This document shows positions 34,555-47,700 of a stretch of 64,000 nucleotides of DNA, piece after piece. A program made the translations under genes and the position numbers. The DNA comes from Trichobilharzia szidati (Eukaryota; Platyhelminthes; Trematoda; Strigeidida; Schistosomatidae). Under the pieces are notes generated by a model. That model did not search any database. It was not told the origin of the DNA and saw nothing but the letters and a program-made list of their open reading frames with translations. How positions within the stretch are numbered: the stretch's first letter is position 1; each line of letters begins with the position of its first letter. The stretch spans positions 7,946,804 through 8,010,803 of the forward strand of contig OX235277.1 of the NCBI GenBank assembly GCA_944472155.2, in the 5' to 3' direction.

Positions 34555-34695
34555 TTAGCGGTGTGTGAACGGCTGAAATTATCCCGCATGCTCAAGGTCA
34601 TTGATGGAGTGAGACGCTCAAAGGTCATTTTGGTCCATGTTAGTCGGTTATGTTGGATTGCAGTTCCGTAGCCGTTCGTTTACACATTGGTTTTA
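34555..34695 (+). repeat. Dispersed repeat R-B, inverted relative to 25470-25600
   Basis: Carries the reverse complement of the R-B core (GCCGTTCGTTTACACATTGG and AGACGCTCAAAGGTCAT). Confidence 0.55.
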
Positions 34696-35104
34696 CGTTC
34701 TGTTGGCATTTATAGGTGATTCCCATGTACTGATAGCATTCTTTTGTAAAACAGTACTGTTCTTCACACGAAAATAGCCACATTTTGACGTAGTCTTCAT
34801 TGAATGACACTATGTCGAAAGCTGCAGCTTCTACAAGAAGTAAACTATTTGTGTGGATGACATTACCCCCCAACTACCCTATCTTCTTCATTGTAGAGAT
34901 GTTTTGACGCATTCAGCATGAAACACTAATCATTACAGCCAATATGCTAAGTGTGTCGCAGTTAGATTAAATGACGCGGACACCAACATAACTAGCCAGG
35001 AAATGAGAATTCCTATTAATCCAGAAAACATATAACAGAATTTTATTAAAAATTATTGACAAAAAAAATTTGCCGAGCGAAATTTCAACCAACATGCCGG
35101 ATAA

Positions 35105-35153
35105 GTCCAGCCTGTGTGAACTCGTAATATGACTCACGACGAAACGGCTGGAC
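35105..35153 (+). other. Hammerhead-like / PLE terminal hairpin relic
   Basis: An 8-bp pairing GTCCAGCC/GGCTGGAC encloses ACTCGTAATATGACTCACGA and GACGAAACG. The layout resembles the minimal hammerheads of Penelope-like element termini, but the CUGANGA box is broken. Confidence 0.35.
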
Positions 35154-35680
35154 GAAAGTATAAGCTCAGTTTATCTATTAAAAGTATGGACTCTCTTTCA
35201 TTTAGAGATAAATACTGAAATATTCTGAAATTCGGAAATCAATCTTTAATATTTGAAGAATGTAGTGCTAAGAGATCATTTAGGGATTTGAAGAAATTAC
35301 ATGTGATTTACACGTGTGTAGAAACACATTGGAAAAGATTTTGTCAGGGTCATTTAACTCTTGAGAGTCTATCCATATTGCCATTAGGTGCAGATACTTG
35401 GGGTAGTGGAACAACAACTTAATCCGTTTAAAAATAAAATTCCGTGTTAGTTTTCTAATAGTGAGAATATTACATTCCACTAAACTCGTAAATGATAATC
35501 GCCTATTATACAACTACCTTAAAATCGAATTATTTCACAGTGATGACTGTATGGAAGAAAAAAATTGTCACTATGGTTAGTTTGGTTGCTAACGTATTAT
35601 TTTAAACCTTTATGAAAAACCTCTGAATACATCTGAGACTATCAATGTTAAGGCGCAGTTTCCAAAGTCTAATCAAGGTC

Positions 35681-35729
35681 ATGAGCTCTTTTGACCTGCA
35701 CAGTCCTACACTTCAAGATGTGTCACTTG
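35681..35729 (+). CDS. C11orf54: C11orf54 homologue, coding exon 1
   Basis: Residues 1-16 plus one base (MSSFDLHSPTLQDVSL). Donor GTAAGT. The next intron is only 34 nt. Confidence 0.85.
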
Positions 35730-38700
35730 GTAAGTTAGTAGATTATTGATGAACTTCTCTTAGCACTTAGAGATAACTTGAAGAGCTGTTTTGAGAATGT
35801 ACAATGTTCAGTTGTTGAATGTCCAGACCTCACGAGTTCTCCTTATAATCTGACATTAAAAGGTACTTTTCAAACATGCTGATATGAATATGTTTGTATA
35901 TCTTACTAGGACTAAACGGTAAGGGAACCATTTGTGACGTAGGGAGTTTTGATTATCTGTTGCCAGTCCCGAAGAAGGATAGAGTATGTATCCTTTCCAG
36001 TTTAACTCGTGAAGCATTATGATCTGTTAGATGTATTTAAAGCGTCAAACGTGAATTCCGGAGTAGCGATTGGTGCTGCTGCCGGACCTTTCTTTCTGAC
36101 GGGCTCAAACTCTGAGGTAATTCAGTTTATGATTATTGAAGTGTTATTGTGTGAATAATATTTTTGGCAACTCAGTTAAAATGATGCCTATAGGCAATTT
36201 TTGTAACGGTATACCATTACGAAGTAGTGGTTTAAGTCTTAAGAGTATATTAATATTAGGATTAAGGTGAAAAGGTGAAGCGAATAAACAACTGCTTGTA
36301 CAAAATCAAGTATAATACTGTGCGTCAGTGGCATAGTGGTTAGGACTCTTGCTGACCATGCATATGGTCCGGCGTTCGACCCCCTGCCGACGCACACCCG
36401 ATGTCTATGGTCGGTCTGCAAAATTTTGGCTACCGATATCACATGCTGAAAATTCCATACTTGTACCAAAAACTATGGTGTGGAATCAAACTGTAATCAA
36501 AAAAGAAATAATAATCTACCCCAGCTAGCATTGACTTCTGGCGCATTGCAGGAATTTGGGGCAGACTTCGGGTCATTGTCACGTCGTTTAATGCAATATT
36601 ATTCGGTCTGAATTACGCTCCAACCTCTCTATGATTTAGTCTCCAAAACATATCTAGCTGTATTCTGAAAGCCATCCAACAGATTATTCTTCAAGGATGT
36701 AGTAAGATGGTGGAAGAAGTCAATGACGTTTTGTTGTGCTCTATGGGAAATTAAGTAGCTCAATAATGTAAACAGGCGACCTTAAGATAAATGGCTTTAA
36801 TTTTTCTGCAGATATGCAAAAGGCATAAGTATATACTCATGCCTTGACACAGTCCACTTGTACTCATTCGATTGTGGTGTAATGGTTCACTTGATTATGT
36901 ATTTCACAAGCTTGAACTCTTCTGCCTAGGGGTGTTCCCAGCTAGCATTTTCTTCGGACAAAGTGCAAATATTTTGGCGCAAAATACTTAGGGTGCAATG
37001 CAGAAAGTAGGGCAGTTATCTGCAGTCTGCTCCAAAGTATCTCCAGTGCGCCCGAAGTCTGCTCCAGTGTCAACTGCATCAGTGTGCATGCAGTTGTTAT
37101 TGTATCTATCAATTCCTCTGATTATGCATTATCTATTATTAGTCAAAAAACCCTTCTGTATTCCACTTTATTCTCTTGTGTTTCTTTAGATGGTTATCAA
37201 TATGGCTTCTTCAAATGGTACGGTTACAAATAATGGATCGTTATTAGGATCATATGATAAAACGGTTAGTCTCTTTTTTTTCCCACACTTCATTTGTTCA
37301 TTGTTTGCTTGGTTAGGAGTGACCAATTTTGTTTGTCTATTGATTACTGTCCCGTGTGAGTTCTATATCTTTTCGTTGTTGTTGGTGAATTCTTTTTCAA
37401 CTTTCTAAAAACCTGTACTCACTTGATTTCTACACTTCTACAACCAGAATATGTGGATGATATAATCACCCAAGGTGAAGAAACCGATAAAATGCAGAGT
37501 CTTCCGAACACCTTGAGGAGCAGTAATCTTCGAGTGTTCGGCATGCGATTCGCTCTCGCCGTTAAATGTAAGATGATGGTACAGGACTGGACTACATCGA
37601 CACCTAGCTTAAAGATAAGCAGGAGTGAAGTGGCAGAATTTGTTGACCACTTGTCTTGTTTGGGAAGTTGCATCAACCCCAACTGGCTGATCGCTGACAA
37701 AATCTCATCACGTATATTAAAGGCTGGTGTGACATCTGCTAACTTACGCGACATCTGGTGAAGACGTGATATCCGTTTGGTTGTCGATCGAAGGACGTGT
37801 GTGCTGCTCACCAGTTCACTGCATTCTCCTATATGGCTGTGAGACATGGCCATTGAAAGTGGGAGGTATGAAAAGGCTAGCTATCTTTGATCAAAGGCCT
37901 TTCCGTTCTTTCTTCTATGTTAGGTGGAACGATGGGGTGAGTAATATTGAGGTTAAGCGTCTAGTGTTAGGTAAGGAGGGAAAGTCAATCCATGGGGTTG
38001 TGAAGCTACATTGGTCGAGATGGTTAGGACGTTTGTTATGTTTGCCTAACCATCGCCTTCCTCGACGGGAAATGTCAGCTGACATAGGATCGGTGAGGTT
38101 GGAAAAGAGCCAGTGGTGGTCAAACCAAAACTTGACTTCATCAGTCAATCAAATCCACAACAGTTAGTTTAAGCCGGCCACGTAGGAAGGTGTAGGCTTC
38201 CTGACTGTTCGGGGTCCCCCGGGGTAGTAATACCAATGGTGACTGGAGACAATTGGTGATTTGGCTGGCTCAAAGTCGTTGTCAATGGCTGGCGCAGGTG
38301 CATCCACTCCTTGTGACTTATAATACCCACTAAAACTATATTGTTCTTCGATATTACTATTATTTTTGCCTCATATGTCTGTTTACTGTCTGTGTTTAGC
38401 ATTTACTTTTACTTTTTTCTCTGGCTTTATGTGCTACATGGAGTGTGGCGACTGGAGCTGCTGCACATCGGTGCAAAGTTCTTCGTTGTAGTTTTTGTTG
38501 TTTCCATGTTTTGTGTTAGGAGATAATGCAGCGAACGGTTCTATTTTTAGCTTTGATTAGTCTTACGACACATCTCAGTCATACAGCACTTTTGAAAACG
38601 TCTCTTCCTACCCATTACTATTATCATTTTATGACAAAGTGACATCGGATCTTTCAGTTGAAACAAATTATATAAACTGGTGTAACTGCTACCAACCACA

Positions 38701-41700
38701 GTGATGACTAATAATGCTATGCTGTTTTGTGGACATTGGTAAGCTGAGTAGATTTTTGCACTTATGATTAACTGGTTCCCGTAAGTTATAAAATATAAAC
38801 GGGGATTTTATCTAAAGATTCGGTCGGTCGGTCGGTCGATTTTCGACATGGAACTTTGCACATATGTGCGGCAGTTCAAGTCGTCACACTCCATGAGACA
38901 AAGGAATAGTAATAACGGAGAACAAAGCAGTTTCATTGGAAATCATAAGTCACAAGGAGTGGATGCATCTGCCCTAGCCATTGAGAACGATTTTGAGCCA
39001 TGTCACCAATTGTTTCCAGTCACCATTGGATTTTACCGTCCCGAGGACCCCAACCAGTCAGGAAGTCTACACCTTCCTACGTGGCTTAGACTAACTGTTG
39101 TAGATTTCATTGACTGATGAAGCCATGTTTTGGTTTGACCGCCACCAGCTCTTTTCCAGCCTGGTCCTATATCAGCTAACATTGCCCGTTGTCGAGGAAG
39201 GCGATGACTAGGCATACGTAACACATGTCCTAACCATCTCAGTCGATGTAATTTCACAGTTTCGTCGACTGATTTCTCCTCCTAACCTAGCACTCGACCA
39301 AAGGCTAACCTCAATATTGCTCACCTTATTAAACCATTTGACACACTTGGGAGATAGAACGCAGACACCTATGATCGAACACAGCTAATCTTTTCATGTC
39401 TTCCACTCTCAATGGCGAGGTCTCACAGCCAGCCATAAAGGAGGACGGAGCGGACTGTTGAGCAGTACACACGCCCCTTGGTCAATAGTCGGATATCACG
39501 TCTGCGCCAGATGTGATTACATAATCAAGCAGAAGAAGCAGTGAAAACTTTGGTTATTGCAGTAAAGGAAAACTTTTAATTACTTTCTACGGCTATAAAT
39601 TTAGCTTCAAACGTTCAGTAATTCTCTGTGCCTATAGGCTTTAGACAATTTCAAAGCTATACAGATTAACATGACCAGAAAACTTGGTCGTCGTGTAGAC
39701 TTGTAACCTTTTATGAGGTGACTTTTATCTGTTTCAGCCACTGTGACTAATTAACCAACTGAGTTTTCACACAGAACTTTGCACAGAAGTTTAGCAGTTC
39801 AACCGACTAGCCACAAAATCTAACACAAAAGTAGAGAAAACAAGGAAAGAAGGGAAGAAAGAAGATTCAAGAAAGAACCACCGTAAGCAGAAATGTATAT
39901 GATAAAGAATAGTAATATAGAGAAACCTGAAGGTTTAGTGGATATACAACGTCGAAAAGATTGAGGGCATCTGCACCAGTCATTGAGAACGATGTTGAAT
40001 CATATCACCAGTAGTCTTCAGCTATCGGCACTGGCTTTAAACGAACTGTCAAAGACATCATGAATTGATGCCGCCAGATGTAGTGCATTTTGTAAGAGCT
40101 GAAGCATTATATCAAAATGAACAAATTAAATATTATTCCATAATATTTTGATTTTTATATATGTCCATACCAAGTTCACTTTTAACAGTTTGAAAGAATT
40201 TGGGCATTGGGTATATGATATTCATTATAATAAAGGTTTCTTTCGTATTTCCCAATGAATGAAAAACAAAACGATATTGTCGTTTTTACTGACGTCTCAC
40301 TATTTAGTGCTGCTGCTAATAGCTTTATCAAAGTATTAATAAACCGGAATTGACAAAATCTCATCATATACATAACAAAGAGTTGAGAGTTGAGAAAATA
40401 GACTACTTAGGTCAAGTTAAAAGGACATATTGAAAGTTAAAATAACAATGAATATCACCAGGTCAGATTCTGTTTTAGTTCATCATTCCTATTCAGGCAA
40501 TTTGGATTCCACTTGATATGAAGTGCTTCTGATGACGTTAGACGTTCTTTGTGATTTCTGAAGTTTTTCTGGATTATTTCAATGTTGTCAAGAACAATTT
40601 TGTGGCCTGATTCTATAGCGTGTAGACCACCCCATGGCTAATGATTTTTCAAGTTTTTGTAGTTCAACCGAATTTCTTGGTGGTTGAACAGATGCTCTGC
40701 GGTGTTCATTTCTTCTGATTTTGATTTCTCCCTTACGATGTTTGCCCGATGTATGTCGCATCACATTCCAAGCATTTTATTTTATAGACACAATTAGATA
40801 GAGAATCTTTGGGGATTTGGTCTTTTATATGGACAAGGTTGCTTTGTAGTGTGTGTGTCTGATGTTTTGAAGAAAACTCTAATGTCGAGCTGATTGAATA
40901 CTCTTCTGATATCGTCTGACGTCTCTGCTCTATATGGGATGACGACTGTCGACGTCCATGTTTTTGGGATGCGTTTTTGGCCATACTTAATGCCTGTGTT
41001 GATTTTGTTGATGAATTCCCTTGGGTAGTTGTTTTGCATGACGAACTTGACAACGAAATATGACCCCAGACTAACGGACGATGATCAAGTTAGTAAACTT
41101 TGTTTTGATACCATAACAGATGTACTATTACCTTTGTTATTTGGTTTAGTGATCTTCATTTTTATTTTAACTTTCAGTATGTCCTTTTAACTTGACCTAA
41201 GTCTATTTTCTCACCCCTCAACTCTTTGTTGTTAATATACTGAGATTTTGTAAATTCTGGGTTAATACTACTACTTTGATAAAGCTACAAGTGGTATTAA
41301 ATAGCGAAACGTCAGTGAAAACGAAAATATCGTTTTGTTTATCATTCATTGGGAAATACAAAAGCCTTTATTATAATGAATTTTGATTTTTGCTGCCAGA
41401 ACAACTTGTTTCAAGATTTCAACTATGGTACATTGAATTTTCATATTTGGTTTGTATTCAAATTCGGAGTTAAATTTAGAGTCACAAAGTGGTGGTTTTT
41501 TAAAAATATTGCGACAGTTTATTTTATTCATACTTGCTCATTAACCATCACACAGGAGGAGAAGGAGGGGGTTTGGCTCATTGCCAAATGCATGAAAATA
41601 CTAGTGGTTGTTGTTCTTGTTGAGGTAACATTCACTGTATCTAGTGCATGTCTCGTTTTCGATATATATATATGACTTGTCTCTCTGTCTGTCTGTTTTC

Positions 41701-44700
41701 GACATAGAACTTTGCACCGATGTGCGGCAGTTCAAGTCGCCACACTCCCTCCATGTAGCACAAAAAGCAAGAGAAGAAAGTAGGAGAAATGCATAATAGA
41801 GAGAGACAGTAAACACAGGTGTGAGACAAAGGAATAGTAATAACGTAGAACAATATAGTTTCATTGGAAATCATAACTCACGAGGAGTGGATGCATCTGC
41901 CCGACCGATAGCTGCTACTTTGACGTGGTGGTCGGGCTTGCACATCGCGATGACCCAACAAGCTACACTGACTGGAACTATTGTTCCTACAGGTCCTACC
42001 ATACCAGGAAGGTTGTTTGGATAGCGGTTAGACAAAAAGCAGTTACCCAACCCAATGCTATGATTCAAACAAATTCACAAAACATCATGCCGGATCGGTC
42101 GGGGCCCGGATTAATAACGACCGCGCTTCCTGCTGCCGTGTCACAGAGCAGAAGTGATAAATATGCTACTGAGACACACCAAATGAAAAAGAACAAACAA
42201 AAACAGGCCGCGTGTGACCGGCCTCAAGCAGTTGTCCCCTGGGCTCTGAGGTCACGCAACACTTTCTGTTTCAGGTACCCGAAGAATCAATCAACTTCCA
42301 CGGTGTGGCCAGCCGGGAAGTAACAACCGCCCACACACTTCCGATAGCACACGAAGCCTTCCTGAGCATATATATGACTTACATATTAAGTGTAAAGTTT
42401 CATGCTTAATGCGTCTCTCTATCACATAGAATGTGAGCCAAATAGGTTGTCGTTGAGTTTTTGTACTTAGTCGTGTGTGAGCGAGAATATAATCTTTTAT
42501 AATGACTTCTAGTCCTACCTGACAAGATATAAGGTAGGGAGAGTTGGGTAAATAAAGATGGTGATGTGAGAGTCAGACAATATGGCTTTAGTCCCATTTC
42601 TCACATGAGTTCAGGTGTGTCTGTCGACTACAATAATAACGAGCTGGCTGACTTAGTGGCACACTACTTGCCTAACCGACTGACAACCCTTAATACCCTT
42701 CGAAATATGACACAGTCATTTTCGAGTAACCCAGAAAATTCATGTATAATCCCCATCCAGGCATTAATGAAAACAAAACACGTAGATCAGCGAAGAGTCT
42801 CTTTTCGGTGAATTCATTTTCTTAGCTGTACAATCGCAAATATATATATATATATATATATGTGTTATTTTGTGTGTATGTGTACATTAATTTCATCAAA
42901 CAAAAATACAATTGGTTATAGTTATTTAAACTAAACGCTAAGAATAGTGTTATCCAGTCGCCCACTGATCTGCAGAAGCCTCAAGGACAAGATCCCGCAT
43001 CTGACCACTTCTATGTGCATATATCAGTTCACCTGCTGCTGTGCAGCCAGGTACATCGGTCGTTCGACGCGCACCCTGTCCAAGAGGATTCAACAACACT
43101 ATCCAGCATGGTTGCGAAAAGGCAATAGTGGTGCAATAAGGAGTGCGATAATTGAACATCTGGTTAACACTAATCATTCCATTTCAACAGAAGCCTCCTT
43201 CAAAGTAATCTACAGAGTCAAGAACAACCTGTCAAAGTAATAAGGTTTTGCCTTCTTTATATCGCTGTGTATACAAAAAAGGATTACTCAACCACTTCTA
43301 CTGTCTTGGTAACAACTTTTTTGATTTGATTTTTTGATTTCGATGACTTAATTTTGTTTCTTTGCCTGTTCTTTAATTGCTTGTGATTGTTGTATTCACT
43401 TAGAACTCTTACGTAATTTCGTATTATCTACTTTGTTCCTATGTGTATCCTGAGTAAAACTCATTCATCAAACTATTCGTATTATTACATAACTTCTTTT
43501 AACAACTGTTTGTGACAACTCATCACCTTTGTTACTACCCTAATTTCACTAACACCTAATTTTCTTGACTGATTTTGTATTACGTAACTTCAATTACCAA
43601 TCTTCACCTGTTTAGTTTAAATAACTATAACCAATTGTATTTTTGTTTGATGAAATTAATGTACACATACACACAAAATAACACATATATATATATATAT
43701 ATATTTGCGATTGTACAGCTAAGAAAATGAATTCACCGAAAAGAGACTCTTCGCTGATCTACGTGTTTTGTTTTCATTAATGCCTGGATGGGGATTATAC
43801 ATGAATTTTCTGGGTTACTCGAAAATGACTGTGTCATATTTCGAAGGGTATTAAGGGTTGTCAGTCGGTTAGGCAAGTAGTGTGCCACTAAGTCAGCCAG
43901 CTCGTTATTATTGTAGTCGACAGACACACCTGAACTCATGTGAGAAATGGGACTAAAGCCATATTGTCTGACTCTCACATCACCATCTTTATTTACCCAA
44001 CTCTCCCTACCTTATATCTTGTCAGGTAGGACTAGAAGTCATTATAAAAGATTATATTCTCGCTCACACACGACTAAGTACAAAAACTCAACGACAACCT
44101 ATTTGGCTCACATTCTATGTGATAGAGAGACGCATTAAGCATGAAACTTTACACTTAATATGTAAGTCATATATATGCTCAGGAAGGCTTCGTGTGCTAT
44201 CGGAAGTGTGTGGGCGGTTGTTACTTCCCGGCTGGCCACACCGTGGAAGTTGATTGATTCTTCGGGTACCTGAAACAGAAAGTGTTGCGTGACCTCAGAG
44301 CCCAGGGGACAACTGCTTGAGGCCGGTCACACGCGGCCTGTTTTTGTTTGTTCTTTTTCATTTGGTGTGTCTCAGTAGCATATTTATCACTTCTGCTCTG
44401 TGACACGGCAGCAGGAAGCGCGGTCGTTATTAATCCGGGCCCCGACCGATCCGGCATGATGTTTTGTGAATTTGTTTGAATCATAGCATTGGGTTGGGTA
44501 ACTGCTTTTTGTCTAACCGCTATCCAAACAACCTTCCTGGTATGGTAGGACCTGTAGGAACAATAGTTCCAGTCAGTGTAGCTTGTTGGGTCATCGCGAT
44601 GTGCAAGCCCGACCACCACGTCAAAGTAGCAGCTATCGGTCGGGCAGATGCATCCACTCCTCGTGAGTTATGATTTCCAATGAAACTATATTGTTCTACG

Positions 44701-47700
44701 TTATTACTATTCCTTTGTCTCACACCTGTGTTTACTGTCTCTCTCTATTATGCATTTCTCCTACTTTCTTCTCTTGCTTTTTGTGCTACATGGAGGGAGT
44801 GTGGCGACTTGAACTGCCGCACATCGGTGCAAAGTTCTATGTCGAAAACAGACAGACAATGAATGCATAAGGTGAGATGAATAAGTGTATTAAAGTTACG
44901 TTGTAATCAGTATTTGCACATAGAAACGAAGCAAAATGTGGAATTATGTGAGAGTTGTAAAGAAATACCATAGTTATAAGGAGTAATAGAAACAAATAAA
45001 TGAAAACCAAGTCGGTAGAAATCAACAAGGTTCTTACCATGATAGTTAATACTACTTACTTTACTTTACTTCGGCTATCTCCTACGGGAGGATGAGCCGG
45101 CTTCATGAACATCTCGAATCATCGCTGCCCAGGTACGGCGATCTGATGCAAGGTTTCGCGACAGGGTTATCCAATTCTTGTTCCACAGACGGAGTCCGTA
45201 GACGGTTTGTAGCCCCAGGCACTCCATATCAGCCTTGACTGTACCATGCCATGTTTTCAGCTGTCCACCCCTGCGACATCTCCAAGATGGTAATGGCGAG
45301 GGATTTAGAACTGATTTGACCAGGTCGTCATCTGGTCTGCGCAGAACATGGCCAAACCACCGAAGGTGACGTTGTTGGACCAGTACTGGAATTTGGTGAG
45401 AGTCGTTTGTAAGAGAGTTCATGAAGTTTCATGGGAATTTGGTACGAGTGATGTCCCCAGAATCGCTCGGCCTTTTGTTTGAGAGTGCAGCTCTAGCCTT
45501 TACACAACCAAGTGTGACCTACAAGGCAGTAGGAGTGGAGTAGGGAGTCCACTATCCATTGGCAGCCGGTGACCGGAGTTCGGTTCATATGCCTTTTTGA
45601 ATGGGGCCAGATTCTAGGACATCCAACAAGCCCTTTGTCCATACGTCTGCCGGTGAGCTCCAGTGAGCTTCATACGCCAGTCGTTGGAGGTTTGGAATCA
45701 GGGTTTAGCCATCTCCCCTAGACTGTCATCCAATGGACAGTCAACCCGGTGAAGAGCGCCGGGCATCCGCTTTCGCCCTCTCACTTTGGTGAAAAAACAC
45801 CTCCGCCACGTGAAGGCAGTGAGTAGGACTTCCTCAGGAGAGGCTATGTAAGACGCCCGGTCATATGGGAGCATTTCAAGAGGTGTGTGGAGGGGTGGCC
45901 AACCCGCAGCGCAAGGCACCCACCCCCGACCATCCTGAGGCTTTGGAGGCCATGATAGTTAATGGAAATGGTTGAATAATTTTCTTTGGAATACAGAGCT
46001 CCAGTTTCTCTAACTAGATGGCTAAAGCTACAGGATTGCAAAGGAGATGAAAGCATATTGCCTTTGACAGACAGGTTATTCTTTACTTTGTAGGTTACTT
46101 TGAAGTAGGCGTTTGTTGAGATGCAGTAACCAGTGTTGAAAAGGTGTTCGATTACCGCACTCCTTATAGAGCCACTATTAACTTTTTGTAGTCATGTGGG
46201 ATAATGTTCTAGAACCCCTTTTAGACAGGATACGCGTGAAACGACCAATGTACCTGTCTCCATAGCAACAGGTGAACCTATATATTCACATAGAAGTGGT
46301 CAGATGCGAGGCATTATCCTTTAGTTTCTGTAGATCAATAGGCGACTGGAGAACACTATGTTCATCGTTGTTGCGAAGAAAGATTTTCTTAAAGAAGCTG
46401 CGATTCTTCTCTTAAGGACATCACTGAGTAGGTCACCTTTGCAGTCGAGGTTCATGTAAATTTTCTCTCCTTGGCATGGATGGCGTCTCTTGTCTTCGAA
46501 TTTTCAGCTCAATTTTCTTGTCAATAAATCTCGGCAGGTATCCGTTTTGCATGAAGATTTCTTTGAAAAAGTGTAATCCCTCTTCTAGAGCATCAATAGT
46601 TGATTTAAGTCTGATAGCAGTCGAGCCAGGAGAAATTCCACTGCAATTCCAACTATTTGTCTGCTGAACCTGAATTGCACATAAGCTGCATCTCAGTAGT
46701 AGTTCCTTTAAACAGGCTGTTGGCGATCCGATGCACAACTGCTTTTCGTCCATATATTGACAAATATGATAGACAGTTTGCGTCAGTGAAACGTTGGTAA
46801 ATAGTTGTTTAGTGTCAAGAGAGAGAGAGCATACTTTTTTTCTGGTGCGTTGAATGGTGGCCACATTGCAAAACTGACTGACTGATAGAATTCAGTCCGC
46901 ACCAAAGAAAGGACTAGACACATCACACTAGTTACTGACTAGTGTCCAATCAAAGTATCTAATACAGTCCTACGATAGATCAATCGTCAGCCCGAATAGC
47001 TACTCAATGGTAACTTCTCTGATTGCACACAGCACTGGGTGACGCGGGTTTAAATCTCAGAGGGGACATGAATTCCTTCAAGGTGATTACAGATACGCCT
47101 TGCTGACTGACTGGTGAGTGCCAACTAGCACGAAACCTAGGTCAAGCAAGGCTTCCTGCCGATTGCCTGCAACCAACTAACATCAACTTTGATATCTTGT
47201 ATGTACAGTCGATGAATTGAAAGGTGTCATGAAGTGAATAGTGGCACATCTGTTTTCTTACAGGTTCTAAAATATTAGCTAATCATTTGGCAATTGAATG
47301 GTGTAAGGAGTGTGACGTGTTTAGAAGTTGTTCAGTTTGGAACAGTTAGATCGAGATCGGTCAGATCATCAGCGTATGAAACGAAATTTATTTCTTCCGA
47401 AAGAAGCAAGTGTCATGTAAGAAGAAAGAAAAAATAGAGGAGGATGAGGAGAGAGAGAGAGGACAACACTTTGAGGGACACCGGCTTCAGTAAGCAAGGC
47501 AGAGGAAGATTTGCCTTTATATACTGTTTACTGCATTCTTCCGGAGAAATAAGAATGCAACCAGTTAACACTGACTGATTGGTTTCAACGTAGAACTTTG
47601 CACAGATGTGCAGCAGTTCGAGTTGCCACACTCCTTCCTTGTAGCACACAAAACAAGAGAAGAGAGTAAAGAGAGATAATAAACAGAAATATGAGGCAAA

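Larger units (their letters stand above)
34421..35680. other. Upstream region of the C11orf54 homologue
   Basis: Contains inverted repeat R-B at 34555-34695 and a possible PLE-type hairpin at 35105-35153. The 500 bp before the ATG are AT-rich. No core promoter motif is clear enough to call. Confidence 0.4.
40220..41381. mobile_element. Penelope-like element P1 in fold-back form
   Basis: Inverted arms 40220-40446 and 41158-41381 (about 225 bp, diverged) enclose a minus-strand PLE C-terminus. Each arm holds a hammerhead-like motif. Inverted terminal copies are known for Penelope elements. Confidence 0.7.

Noticed and set aside
42566..43978. Duplicated small proteins in the palindrome arms
   Set aside because: The frames are identical only because the DNA arms are identical. 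They overlap repeat sequence and have no recognisable domain.
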